Part shown: in pieces, positions 1-10,991 of the stretch
Position numbering within the stretch: the first letter of the stretch is position 1
Layout: each line of letters opens with the position of its first letter
Origin: Oenanthe sinensis
Lineage: Eukaryota > Streptophyta > Magnoliopsida > Apiales > Apiaceae
Assembly (NCBI GenBank): GCA_028671895.1
Contig: CM053796.1
Span: forward strand, 36,144,860-36,208,859
Direction: 5' to 3'
Length of the DNA: 64,000 nt
The notes under the pieces: generated by a model
What the model saw: the letters and a program-made list of their open reading frames with translations, nothing else
What the model was told of the DNA's origin: nothing
Databases searched by the model: none
Translations under genes and position numbers: made by a program

Positions 1-1085
1 AATATAATTTATATAATTTTATTTATATTTTTATATTTCTATGAATATATAAATTAGAATTTTATATATTTATATTTTATAAATTTACTCACACCTACTA
101 ATTATTCACTAATCAACATACTAATTCACTAATTAATATATTATTATATATTAAAGTTCCAAAATATAATTTATATAATTTTATTTATATTTTTAAATTT
201 CAACAATGATATAATTTAGATTTTAATATAATTTAGATTTTATAAATTAAATTAACTAAACTACTGATTATTCACTAAATAACATACTAATTCACTAATT
301 AATATATCATTATATATTAAAGTTCCAAAATATAATTTATATAATTTTATTTATATTTTTATATTCCAATAATTATATAATTTAGATTTGAATATGATTA
401 TATTTTATAAATTTAACTAACTAACCTACTAATTATTCACTAAACAACATACTAATTCACTAATTAATATATTATTATATATTAAAGTTCTAAAATATAA
501 TTTATATAATTTTATTTATATTTTTATATTTGAATATTTATATACTTTAGATTTGTATATAATTTTTTTAAATATAATTAACTAACCTACTGATTATTCA
601 CTAATCAGCATACTAATTCACTAATTAATATATTATTATATATTAAAGTTCCAAAATATAATTTATATAATTTTATTTATATTTTTATATTCCAATAATT
701 ATATAATTTAGATTTGAATATAATTATATTTTATAAATTTAATTAACTAACCTACTAATTATTCACTAAACAACATACTAATTCACTAATTAATATATTA
801 TTATATATTAAAGTTCCAAAATATAATTTATATAATTTTATTTATATTTGAATATTTGAATATTTATATACTTTAGATTTGTATATAATTTTTTTTAAAT
901 ATAATTAACTAACCTACTGATTATTCACTAATCAGCATACTAATTCACTAATTAATATATTATTATATATTAAAGTTCCAAAATATAATTTATATACTTT
1001 TTTTTATATTTTTATATTTCAATAATTATATACTTTAGATTTGTATATAATTGTTTTTAAATTTAATCAACTAATGTACTAATTT
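1..1085. repeat. AT-rich satellite-like tandem array, ~160-166 bp unit, about 6.5 copies
   Basis: The motif AAAGTTCCAAAATATAATTT recurs at about 153, 319, 484, 645, 810 and 972, giving periods of 161-166 bp. Each unit also carries ACTAATTCACTAATTAATAT. Units starting near 319 and 645 resemble each other (TTCCAATAATTATATAATTT then a TATTTTATAAATTT tail), while those near 484 and 810 share another version (ATTTATATACTTTAGATTTG). The array is therefore arranged A-B-A-B with a ~325 bp higher-order period. It is cut by the window start, so its full length is unknown. No coding potential seen. Confidence 0.9.
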
Positions 1086-1660
1086 TTCACTAATCTACAG
1101 ACTAATTCAGTAATTAAGATTACTATACTTATGTTATTTGCTTCAACTCAATGAAACCAAATTATCAGTACTTATAATAGCCATATTATGTGCTTCAAGT
1201 CAATGAAATTAATCAATTATTTTCTCTAATCAACATATTAATTATTCACTAATCAACCTATTAATTGAGTAACTAAAATTATATTACGTTCAAATTTTTA
1301 TTAATTTACTATCCATAATTGAGTTCATGTTATCAATCCCAACAATAAATAGAGGAAATAAAGCATACAAATCACAGGACAAAATCAAAATAAAGCATCA
1401 ATCCAAACAAGAATATGAATAATCTGATTAAGAAGATGAACATGATACAGGCAACATCCACAGTATATGCAAGACATAAAATAAGAACTAAGAAACAAGG
1501 GACGAAGAAGATTGCCTGTTATCAATTTGCCGTGCGTTGCAGGAGACTTGTGTTGCCTTGTTCGCCGTAGCAGACTGTTATGTTGCCTTGTTCGCTGCTT
1601 GGGTGTGCTGTGCGGCTGCTCTGTTATATTGTTATAATGTTATGATAAATTAGGTTTTAA
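1086..1660. other. Intergenic spacer, no gene seen
   Basis: AT-rich DNA after the tandem array. From about 1500 it becomes less AT-rich and contains two TGTTGCCTTGTTCGC copies (about 1551 and 1580). No open frame or RNA structure is supported. Confidence 0.5.
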
Positions 1661-1671
1661 AGCAAACACAC

Positions 1672-1860
1672 AAAACGACGTCGTTTACCCATCTGTTGTG
1701 TTCGCCATTGCACACTGGGAACACAACAGAGGTTCAATGTCATGTGTTCGCCATTGAACACTGTGGACAAAGCTGGGCAGATTTGCTAATGTGTTCGCCA
1801 CACGGTATTGTATACAACTTTGAAACCGACTCCAAGTGTGTTCGCCAAAAAAGGGGATTC
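1672..1860. repeat. Regularly spaced GTGTTCGCC nonamers (46-47 bp spacing)
   Basis: GTGTTCGCC occurs at 1698, 1744, 1791 and 1838, spaced 46, 47 and 47 bp. The first two copies extend to GTGTTCGCCATTG; the DNA between copies is otherwise largely dissimilar. The palindrome AAACGACGTCGTTT lies just upstream, and an 11-bp perfect inverted repeat (CTGTTGTGTTC at 1693-1703, its complement at 1719-1729) spans the first copy. A 69-codon open frame crosses the region but its residues look arbitrary. Probably a decayed tandem repeat or transposon terminus. Confidence 0.6.
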
Positions 1861-1919
1861 AGTGTACCATTTTTGAAAAGTTTTGAACTTCTATCCTATT
1901 TTTGAAAGACAAAATCGGT

Positions 1920-3525
1920 CTCTGTACCATGCATGAAACGGAGCCTTAAATAACACTAGTTTTGGTTTTGACCATTAGTATATATTATCTTATTGCTTTT
2001 TGATTTTATTATACACACAGCATGCATATGTTCACATTATGGATTTGGAGGTATGTCTAGTTTAATATTTTATTTTCTTAAATTTAGGTTAATTATTTTA
2101 GATCTATTTCCGACATTAATTTAGTTAATCTTAAAACTAGCAAGTATTTATATGGTTGGGGTTACTTTATTTTGGATACTATAAATCTTGTTTATTGTAT
2201 TTGATTAACAACATTAATGATTTTAGTTACTTTTTTAAATTAGAAGTTTTTTTAATAACTTTAATTGTAATATTTATTTCTCAATTTTATGGGATAGATA
2301 TATAGTTTATTGTGTATCATTTATGGGTGATTATGATTGATGACGTATATTTTGGTCTTTTAAGAGGCAATCAAGTGTAATTTTGATGATTTGTCTATTT
2401 CATATAAAAATTTTAAAATTCAAAATTTCATTAAATATTTATATTAATTCCGACTCACCTAGTAATGTGTTTTATTTTGACGTGTCCAACCAAAGGGATT
2501 CCTTTGGTTGAATTTTAATTCTTTCATCACTTTAATTTATATTAGTTTTGTTTTCAAAAAATCTTATAATTTATTTTTTCTTTTATTGAATTTTTAATTC
2601 AAAATTTTGTACTTTCTTATATAAATGTTTTTAAATATATATGTTACTTCTATCATATAAATTTATCTTATCTTTTTTAGTAAATAGTTATGTATTTATT
2701 TATTTTTCTTATTTTTCAGGTACACATGAAGAGGGGTATTCTACTTTTACAATAAAGTTTTATCGTCTAAGCGTCCGGAAATATTTTACGCATATCTCTC
2801 GATTAGATGATGAACTTTTTTGGATGAATGAAACTCTTTGAGAATTATTATATTTGGATACGATTCAATTTTGGATGTAGTTCTCCGAATCAAAAAAAAA
2901 ACAAGAAGAAATAATTACTGTATATGTTTGATTACAACACAACTTTATGTACAAGAAGAATTAATTACTGTATGTGAGCATATAACCTACGTTTGAGGAG
3001 AAGGGGAGGAGGAGATTTGACAGTGTGGTGACCGGTGAGGATGCGGTCTGTGTTAAAAAGAAGTACTGAATTAATTTGATAAAATATCCTAGCGAATATA
3101 ATTTTGTGATTATTATTTCATGGAAAGAGCTAAAAGATGCAGTTCTCTCTGCTCTATTAGTAGATTTATGCATATAAATGTATAAATGTATATATGTATA
3201 TGTAGCGTTTTTTTTTTTGCTAAATAAATCTTTTGGCTTTTGTTGGGTTAAAAATAAAAAATTAGCTGGAATGGTAATTGCTCATTCTTCTGCAGTGTCA
3301 TATCTGTTTCGTATCTTCCTTATTTATCCTTCTACTATCTCGAGCAATCCAAATTTATTGGCAAAAAATACATCTTAGTGTTTATTTAGTTAAATACATG
3401 AAGTAAATTATCATAGGAAGTTGTACTTCCTTTCTATAAAAAAAACATGAGAAGTGTAACAAATTTGTTTGGTTGATAATTTTGTACTTACTGGATAGTT
3501 AATGAATTATCAGGCGGGGTGAGTA
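1920..3525. other. Intergenic spacer, no supported gene
   Basis: AT-rich sequence with only short chance open frames. A ~60 bp stretch at about 2905-2970 (ATAATTACTGTATATGTT ... ACAACACAACTTTATG) recurs in diverged form at about 10722-10800, so it is a dispersed repeat. Confidence 0.5.
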
Positions 3526-3529
3526 ATTG

Positions 3530-3655
3530 ACTTTTCCTGGGTATTTGTATTTGACAGCTAAATCTACTGTCCATGATTTTAGGCAACCAACTGACTTCTC
3601 CTAGGTATTTGTATTTGACAGCTAAATCTATTGTCCATGATTTTAGGCAACCAAA
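3530..3655. repeat. Two-copy 63-bp tandem duplication
   Basis: GGTATTTGTATTTGACAGCT is followed by AAATCTA(C/T)TGTCCATGAT and TTTAGGCAACCAA, then the whole unit is repeated once about 63 bp downstream with a few substitutions. Non-coding. Confidence 0.8.
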
Positions 3656-3977
3656 CAACTGTATCATATTTTCCTTCTTGGGTATTTCAAATACATACAT
3701 AATTACCGTCAACCAAACGATCTCTTACATGTGTATTTATGTCTTTGTGTGTCCAACACTGAAGCCAAAGTGAATATGAATGTCAGCTCCTTGCATTTAC
3801 GTGGGAACAACCAGGTTAGCTATATTATGGATGGCAGGGCCGGTCCTAGGTGATTCGGGGTCCAAAAGCAAAATAAGATAACGAGGCCCTGAATCCTGAT
3901 AACATTTTTTAGATGATAATTTTGATGCTGCATCTAATAAAATGAAGACATGAGAGCATTTCTACTGAGACACTAAT

Positions 3978-4434
3978 GGGGTATATTCAATTCAGATTTG
4001 AAGATATTATTCATAAGTCATTAATTTTTATTGATTATATTTGATTTAAAATTTCTTAGATTATATACATAATTCATAGAGTCCGCGCTGAATTAATTAT
4101 AAATCCCGCAAAATCTCTTGTATTAAGGTGAGATTTTAAAATATCTAAAATATATAGGAAAATTCAACACAATCTATGAATTTTTAAAATTCAGACTATT
4201 AATAAGTTTTTGAATATCTTAGATTTTAATTGATTAATAATAATCCATATTAAATACCCCTGGATTTTAAATCATTATTTAAAGTTCAGATTGAATACCC
4301 CAAATTTTAAAATATTATTTAAAATCCTGATCGAATATCCCTAGATTTTAATGGATATTTTTCAATCCAAGTTGAATACCACCCAACTTTTAAAATCCAA
4401 AAAAATATTCCACAATCTCAATTGAATACACCCC
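3978..4434. mobile_element. MITE-like element with ~21-bp terminal inverted repeats
   Basis: The left end GGGGTATATTCAATTCAGAT and the right end ATCTCAATTGAATACACCCC are inverted repeats of each other with about three mismatches. The 457-bp interior is AT-rich, lacks an ORF and contains several partial repeats of the end motif (GAATACCCC, GAATATCCC, GAATACCACC). No clear target duplication could be fixed, so the superfamily is left open. It lies directly upstream of the PPR relic and may have displaced its 5' end. Confidence 0.6.
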
Positions 4435-4513
4435 TAAAAAACTAAAATAGTATCACTTTTAATGTAAAAATAACACTATTTCAGTGTAAAACCAAATCCA
4501 ATGTAGTGTTAAG

Positions 4514-5932
4514 ATGATACTAAATAATCGGATAATTGGAGTTGGTGCGTTAAAGGTTAGGGATGGAATTCAGATAAATTTGATAGTTGCAACAAGCTTG
4601 ATGAAGACATATTGTTTGGAGGGTAATTTGGGTAAGGCATTAGGCTTGTTTGAGGAAATTGAAAGAGATGGTCCTGCCCCAAATAAGGTTATTTACTCTG
4701 TTCTAATTGAGGGGTGCTGTAGGCATGGACATATGCAGAAGGCAAAGGAGTTGTACAACCAAATGAAACTTATAGGTATAGAACCAACTGTCTACCATGT
4801 TAATTCTTTGATAACGAGGATTTCTAGAAGCTAAGTTGTGGGAAGAGGCACTCGCGCAGTTTCATGATGCCGTTGAGTGTGGTGTCTTTAATGTTTTTAC
4901 ATACAATGTTCTTATGTCCTCACTGTGTACAGCGGAAAAAATGAGCGAAGCTTGTAATCTATGGGATGACATGTTAAATAAGGGGATGGTACCAATTGTG
5001 GTTTCCTATAATACCCTGATACTTGGTTACAGAAGACAAGGGAATATGGACTCGGCATCAATTTTTTTTGCAGAGATGCTGGAAAAGGGTCTGAAGCCTG
5101 ATGTAATTACATACAGTATACTGATTGACAGGCATTTCAAAAAGGGTGAGACTGAAGAAGCATTTAAGTATTTTGACGAAATGTTGTCTCTAGGAATCGC
5201 CCCTACAAATTTCACGTACAATGAACTTTTAAATGGTTTATGCAAAGATTGACTTAAGAAGTTGTTGGAGAATGGCTTTATTCCTGACTGCATGACGTAC
5301 AATAACATTATAAATGGTTTTGTCAAGGAAAATGCCATCAATTCTGCATTGGCTGTTTATACTGAAATGTGCGAAAATGGATTCTCTCCTAATGTCATCA
5401 CTTACACTACTTTGGCTGATGGGCTTCTCAAAAGCAACAACTATGATCTGGCTATCAAACTGAAGAACGATATGAGGAACAAGGGCCTAAAATTGGACGT
5501 TACTGCATATGGTGTCTTCATAGATGGATATTGCAAACTTCGAGACATGGAAAGTGCACAAGAACTTTTTGATGAACTTGGCAACATACACAACTTTGAT
5601 CGATGGGTTACTAAAAGAAGGAAAAGTACTCGAGGCTACAAATCTCTACACACAAATGCTTGCTGATGGTATCAAGCCAGATGTCATTATCTACAGTGTT
5701 CTTATAGGTGGTCTTTGTAACAGAGGGCAAGTAGAAAACGCAAGAAAGGTCGTACAAGAAATGGAGAGTAAGAACGCAGTTCCAAATGTTCTCATTTATA
5801 ATTCAATAATTGCTGGATACTTCAGGGAGGGGAATTTCGTGGAGGCATTTAAATTGCATGATGAGATGCTTGAGAAAGGTGTTACCCCTGATGACACAAC
5901 TTACGATATTCTTGTCAGTAGAAAAGCTAGGG
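4514..5932 (+). pseudogene. P-class pentatricopeptide repeat (PPR) protein pseudogene
   Basis: Intact P-class PPR proteins bind organellar RNA through arrays of ~35-residue helical hairpins. At least ten such units are visible here, with signatures such as TYSILID, SYNTLILGY, TYNNIINGF, TYTTLIDGLLKEG and IYNSIIAGYFREG, but they are spread over three frames. A frameshift near 4820 separates ITR from GFLEAKLWEEA. An in-frame TGA at 5250-5252 follows LCKD, where several residues also appear missing. Near 5580 the text jumps from AQELFDEL straight to ATYTTLID with a frame change, as if about one repeat had been deleted. No transit-peptide exon or 5' part is present; homology starts abruptly downstream of a MITE-like element. 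A pseudogene is much more likely than a spliced gene, because no GT-AG introns bridge the breaks. The closest family type I recall is At3g54980-like, which is not verified. Confidence 0.85.
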
Positions 5933-6095
5933 GAAATAGTTCAAATTTAAATAATAAGATAACAAGTATTAAAAACAACTCGTCTGAATATATATACAAA
6001 TGTACTTGAAACCTGATGCATTGAAAAATATTTAGGAAACTATAAAGATAAATATTTTAGATTAACAAAAAAATAAAAATTACAGAGTATATCAA

Positions 6096-6178
6096 ATAAC
6101 CTCAGGAGTTCCCCCAAACACTATAGGCAGAATTAACATTCCCAATGAAGTGTTTGAGGAACCTCTAGGGGTGACCTG
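6096..6178 (-). ncRNA. MIR395-like: MIR395-like hairpin with altered seed (possibly decaying copy)
   Basis: Read on the minus strand, the 5' arm (about 6170-6142, GGTTCCTCAAACACTTCATT) and 3' arm (6126-6106) form a near-complete stem around a ~20-nt loop, the usual MIR395 layout. The 21-nt 3'-arm segment matches the perfect miR395 at 7103-7123 in 19 of 21 positions. The two differences are at positions 3 and 4 (CTAT in place of CTGA). The 5' arm still contains the complement of the ancestral sequence (ACACTTCATT), so the changes are uncompensated and open the duplex there. On the plus strand, 6145-6164 also reads as a diverged miR395-like sequence. The hairpin starts about 165 bp after the PPR relic ends. 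Confidence 0.7.
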
Positions 6179-6989
6179 ATGATTATGATCCTCATGTACA
6201 TGACCATATCAGTGTTTATCTTGTTTCATTTGTTGTGCTTCTAGTTTTCATGTTGAACCAGTATATATAGCAATTTTTGGTGCATGAGAAGCCTGTACAT
6301 TGTCACTGCTATTCGAATGTTAATTGACGAAGAATGTATTTCCTTAGATTTGAGCAAAGGATCATGTGTAAGTGTAATGGGAAAGAACAGTACTGAACCT
6401 AGTCGCATTTACGACTAGATTAACATTGTAAAACCTCTGTAAGGCTGTTGCCAATATGGTATATACTCTCCCACTAGTACTAGTGCTTTATTCTACCATG
6501 ATGTATCCTCTAATCTGATTCCATTTTTCATCAACAGAATCTATCACAATGAGTTTCCTCAGCTTGTAGCCTTCACATTTATTTAATAGCACGTTTTGAA
6601 TTGCATTTGAGTTTCATAATTAACTGTATCAATTATCTTACTAACAGCCATTGATCTCCATATAAGTGTTGTATTAGTTCTTTAGGCCTCGCCAGCTATT
6701 ATTAAAAAAATAGTGGCAAGTATCAAGGTTCCATCTTATCCATCTTTTTCTTCCTTTTTTTGTGTGTGTTATAACTAAAGTTGGTGATCCCCATACGGGG
6801 CTGAAAAATCTGAGTGTATATATTCTACATGGATACTCCTACAACTGAAATAATCACGTCCAGATTCATCCAACAATGTATATTCCTAGTTATTGATAGT
6901 CACCGAGTGAGGCGCTATATATCTGAAATAACCACATAGAAATGTCTGTACAAAATACCTGTTGAGTAAGAAGTGTTACATGAGTCTTG
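6179..6989. other. Spacer between the two divergent MIR395 hairpins
   Basis: About 810 bp with no open frame. If both hairpins are transcribed in the direction of their canonical arms, this segment must hold both promoters. No element was identified with confidence. Confidence 0.45.
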
Positions 6990-7145
6990 AACATGTCAGG
7001 TTTAGCTTGGAGTTCCCTTGAACACTTCATTGGCTAGCAAGCAGCAGAGATGCCTCGCTCATCTATATATTAATAAGAGCTGTGTAAGTAATTTTGAGGC
7101 CACTGAAGTGTTTGGGGGAACTCTCAGCGCAACCAGATTCATAAC
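6990..7145 (+). ncRNA. MIR395: MIR395 primary-transcript hairpin with perfect miR395
   Basis: miR395 is the sulfate-starvation microRNA that targets ATP sulfurylase and low-affinity sulfate transporter mRNAs. Positions 7103-7123 equal the conserved 21-nt plant miR395 (begins CTGAAGTGTTTGG, ends GGGAACTC). The opposite arm at about 7008-7033 (GGAGTTCCCTTGAACACTTC) pairs with it. Comparing this arm with the reverse complement of the mature arm leaves only G-U wobbles plus one mismatch within the miRNA duplex. Flanks TCAGGTTTAGCTTGG and CTCAGCGCAACCAGA extend the stem about 15 bp more. Mature sequence on the 3' arm and a ~65-nt loop fit known MIR395 genes. A diverged inverted copy lies about 0.8 kb upstream; MIR395 genes commonly occur in clusters. 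Confidence 0.93.
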
Positions 7146-7569
7146 GATTTGACATCGTCATATATTCAATCGAGCCCCTGACATTGCAAAATCAGAGATA
7201 CGGTTTTCCTTTAAAGTTATATATAGGCCTTAATCTATGTTGCTGCTTTACTTGTATGCAACTTGACTACAATACTACTGCTTTTACATGATTTACTGAA
7301 TTTCGAGTTCAACTAAGAAATTGAACTTACTACGAAACAGGGTAGGTTTATTACCAGCATTCCATGCATAAACATAGCTTAGTACTTTAACTGTTTCAAT
7401 TTTCTTATCAATACATTCCACTAATAAGACTTTTGAATGTTGATATTTTTATTTCATCTTACTAATTTACGTATATAACTTTAACATGTGATACCAGCAA
7501 GGTTTAATGCATGCATCCATTCCACAACTTTACCAGTCTTATTTAGTAAGTTTATATTGTTCAGGTGAT

Positions 7570-10019
7570 TCAACCAATGCAGAAGGCATGGACTGCAGTC
7601 CCGCGAGTCGCTGTAGGAATAAATGCTTGACCAACTGCATATCCATTGCCAACATAAACACATCCATAACTTGCTGATGCTCCCCCAAATATTGTACCAC
7701 CAGTGTTATACGTCCACAATATAGTCCCAGTTCTAGCATCCATGGCATAAAATGGTCCATTAGCAGCAACAGATCCTGCAAATAGTACTCCCCTTGTTAA
7801 TGAAACTGGTCCATTAGAAGTATCATTGCTCGGGTTTGCTGTGGTCCACAGAATGTCTCCCGTGTCAGCATCCAAAGCCACCCATGCACCTGCTGTTGTT
7901 GTTTGAGTAGACGGTGCTAGTCGAAACCTCACCCTGTTACTATTCACAATATTTGTATAAACCGTTTGTCCGTCTGTGGCTGCGCCCCATGAGGCTCCTC
8001 CCAAAATCCCCCCGGGTCCTGCTTGCTGTTTGTATTATATATTTAAAGTATCAATTCTAAATGGATTATATATCTTGAAGCAACTAAATTTCAGGTAATT
8101 CTTTTCTAACTTGTAAGTTACATTATTTATCTGTATATACTCTTTGAATGAAATGAACTTCATTTAGAAGTTGCAACCATATAGTATTGAATTATATGTT
8201 ACTTGTACTCTATGATGAAACAGTTATATAAGAAATCAAACCAAGTCTTAAAAGAAAATACCTTGAACCATACAATATCACCATTTTCACGGTTAAGAGT
8301 CCACACGAAGCCACTCTTTTGCACTGCGACAACCACATCTAGCAGTCTTCTGTTTCTTGTTATGGTGAGCAACATGGGCGCCTCTCCAAAGTTGGCATCC
8401 GGATTAGGTCCAACTGGACACTCGGGATTAGTAGGAATAAGACAAACAAGAAAAAAAACATCGTACCCTCCAAGTTGCCTTGACCATCTGATGTTGCCAG
8501 TTTTAATATCAAATGCTAGCATTGAGTTGAAGTTAACATCTGGTCCAATGCACTTGTCAGGGCCAGTTGGTGTTGTTTGATTATTTTGTTGTTGTTGACA
8601 TCTCTGCACCTCAGGAGGAGCAGTGTAGAGGTTGCCTGTTGCAGCAAAAACAAGTCCCCGAACAACATCAATGGAAGGACTACTTCCCCATATAGCAGCT
8701 CCAGAGTATCCTCCTAATCTGCCACCATTATCTGGAAGTGTATATGTCTGCCATAAAATTACTCCTGTTCGAACATCTAGCTTTACTAGGCTGCCGCGAA
8801 ATGTACAACAAAGTTGTGCCGATAATGTTTCCTCTAATGATGACACTCCCACATAAAACGCCCTGGATATGCAAATCACACATACCATTCATTTATGTAT
8901 ATAGTTTTTAAGCATGCTAGATGTAGAAATGTACTACTTCTAATGCAGTGCCTAAGTTGAACTTGACAATTGTCATTTCTTAGGCATCAGTCAGTAATCT
9001 TGTAATTTGTAATTCTAGTTCAGTTGTTTGTGAAGAATTTCGATTTAAGACAAAAGACATGAGTTCTAACAAGTTCTCGACGCTCTTTCTCCGGGTTCTT
9101 GACGTTTTTCTTGTTGAGTTTATGTTCTTGACGTTTTTCTTGTTGAGTTTATAAAATTATATGCTTAGTGTTAAGCTATCCGTTCTCCTAAAATTTCAAG
9201 TGTTATACCGACTTAACAGGATCATATATAATATTTTAACACTTAGCAACAGAAAAAAATACCAACCCAGCATAAACTGTTCCGGATGAAGTAATAACAG
9301 TAAGGGGACGTCGATCAATCATCCTCGACCAAACCAGTTCTCCAGTGGAACGTTTGACAGAAATGACAACTGCAGGCCCATAAATTCCTACAATCAGTAG
9401 GTCGCCAGCAATGGCTGGGGTGGTTCTTGACACTGTCACGTTTACATTAACTCCAGTACCGGTCATATTAGTCAGCTGAGTAAGATTTTTTGACCAAACA
9501 AGAGCACCAGTCAAGGCATTCAGTGCATACAAATTATCATTCCAAGCAGGAAAATAGACCATTCCATTAGCAATTGCTGGTGTAGCCGTGACATCATACC
9601 CTGTAAGAAATCTCCATTTTAACTTGTCTATTATTCCGTATAGTTGTTGGGTTGATCAGCACTTCTCCTCTGGCATACCGTGCATTCGTTATGTCACCTC
9701 CATGAGTTAGCCACTGTAATCCACAAATTAATATTCAGTAAGAGCACGAAATCTGTGAATTTCAACTGCAAAATTAAGCATGCATGTAATCATGTACGCA
9801 TAATGACGATGTAGCATGTAATTTCTTAGTCTTATATATAGTGTTCTTTCTTTATTTACTTCCAAGTATAAAGATGATGCATAAACCAAAAAAAAAAAAA
9901 GGACAAATAGTGCAAGTTAATAGAGTTACCTCTGCTTTCGAATAATTTACGACCAAACATTGAAAGAGTAGCAGGAGAGGAATAATTATTTGGTTATGTT
10001 GGTACCGTGCCAAAGCCAT
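7570..10019 (-). pseudogene. Polyvinylalcohol-dehydrogenase-like PQQ/beta-propeller protein, frameshifted
   Basis: Exons, in transcription order: 10019-9930, 9713-9267, 8862-8262, 8025-7570, all with GT-AG borders. The product would be about 530 residues: a signal peptide (MALARYQHNQ plus a hydrophobic IIIPLLLLF core), WLTHGGD, then PQQ-type propeller blades such as NLYALNALTGALVW, SVKRSTGELVW, LVKLDVRTGVILW and PFYAMDARTGTILW. It belongs to the plant quinoprotein alcohol dehydrogenase-like superfamily; substrate and cofactor use in plants are not established, and a secreted product is inferred. Exon 2 carries a +1 frameshift at about 9630-9645. Upstream reads GEVLINPTTIRN, downstream reads DKLKWRFLTGYDV in another frame. 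Exon 2 is 447 bp, whereas its flanking splice phases require 446 (mod 3), independently supporting one extra base. Everything else is intact, so this is either a recent null allele or a base error. Start ATG chosen because it begins the signal peptide. Confidence 0.85.
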
Positions 10020-10099
10020 TGTTGTTAAAACAATCAATTTTATGTGTGTGTATATAGAGGGAGTTTGGCACAACAACGCTATTGGCTAAAACGATCAAA

Positions 10100-10985
10100 C
10101 TTCTGGGGGGATATATAGAGTGGACAAATTGACAATTTTATACAAAATGATTTTTTCGCCCAAGTTGTAACGTCTCATATACTATATCTCAGCCACTAGA
10201 TATATAATATTCTGAAAAAATTGACACTAAGGTTCAGACATTATTTTCACCATGTCTATGATTACCAGTGCTAATTCTCTTTTAGCCAGCAACAATAGCA
10301 GACGTTTTTCTTCTTCTTGTGTCTTAATCTAATCAGTTTTCAACATCACTAGCTTTGTTGTGTTTATGCATTCCAACTACACCAATGCTCTTTTTTAATC
10401 TCTAATCTCTTTCTGAACTCTAGCAAAACATTTCGTATTTAAATCAAATCAAGCATCTCTTTAATATTAATCTGAAACTGAGAATCGAAAACTGTACATG
10501 CCAAGTCAAGGATCGGTTCGGTGGAAGTGATCAAAATGATCACGAGCTAGATAAACTAGTTTGGTCCCTGAAAAGCATGGACTCTGCATTGTAAGTTTCT
10601 AACTTGCTGCATTGTAACTTGCTATATAGTAGCTTCTGGCTTGATAGTCAAACATGTAATGCATGTTTGGTCTATCTACCTAAAAGTCTTGAAGAACAAA
10701 GCAATTAATAAGCCGAACAAAGCAAGAAATAATTACTGTAAATGTTCAAGGACAACACAACTTTATGCGCAAAATTATGCTAGTTAATTGTGCAAACACA
10801 ACACAACTTTATCTTGATATTATTAGTCCAGTGGTTGGACAGTTTTTTTTTTTTTTTTGCTAACTACAGTTTTAACACACACATAGTTTAATCTCCTCGC
10901 TCAATATGTTCATATTTGAAATGTTTGCATTAAAATGGATGAATAATCTACCATTCAATCTTCATTTTGTAATAATTTTGATTTG
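10100..10985. other. Upstream region of the PQQ gene, no other gene
   Basis: Contains the presumed promoter of the minus-strand PQQ gene (TATATAGAGGG-type sequence at about 10050-10120 in plus orientation; no element assigned), a poly-T run near 10842 and a diverged copy of the repeat at 2905-2970 (about 10722-10800). No ORF supported. Confidence 0.4.
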
Positions 10986-10991
10986 AGGAGA

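Noticed and set aside
1698..1846. CRISPR-like repeat-spacer pattern
   Set aside because: Repeats are 9-13 bp, only four copies, in a plant nuclear context with no cas genes.
1696..1905. 69-codon open frame with repeated CSP/CFA motifs
   Set aside because: The motifs derive from the GTGTTCGCC DNA repeat; no start context, homology or neighbours support a peptide gene.
3830..3900. GGGCCGGTCCTAGG-type transposon terminus
   Set aside because: Looks like a plant DNA-transposon end, but no opposite terminus or target duplication was found.
8203..8580. Plus-strand open frames opposite the PQQ exons
   Set aside because: They are shadows of the minus-strand coding exons, with no domain of their own.
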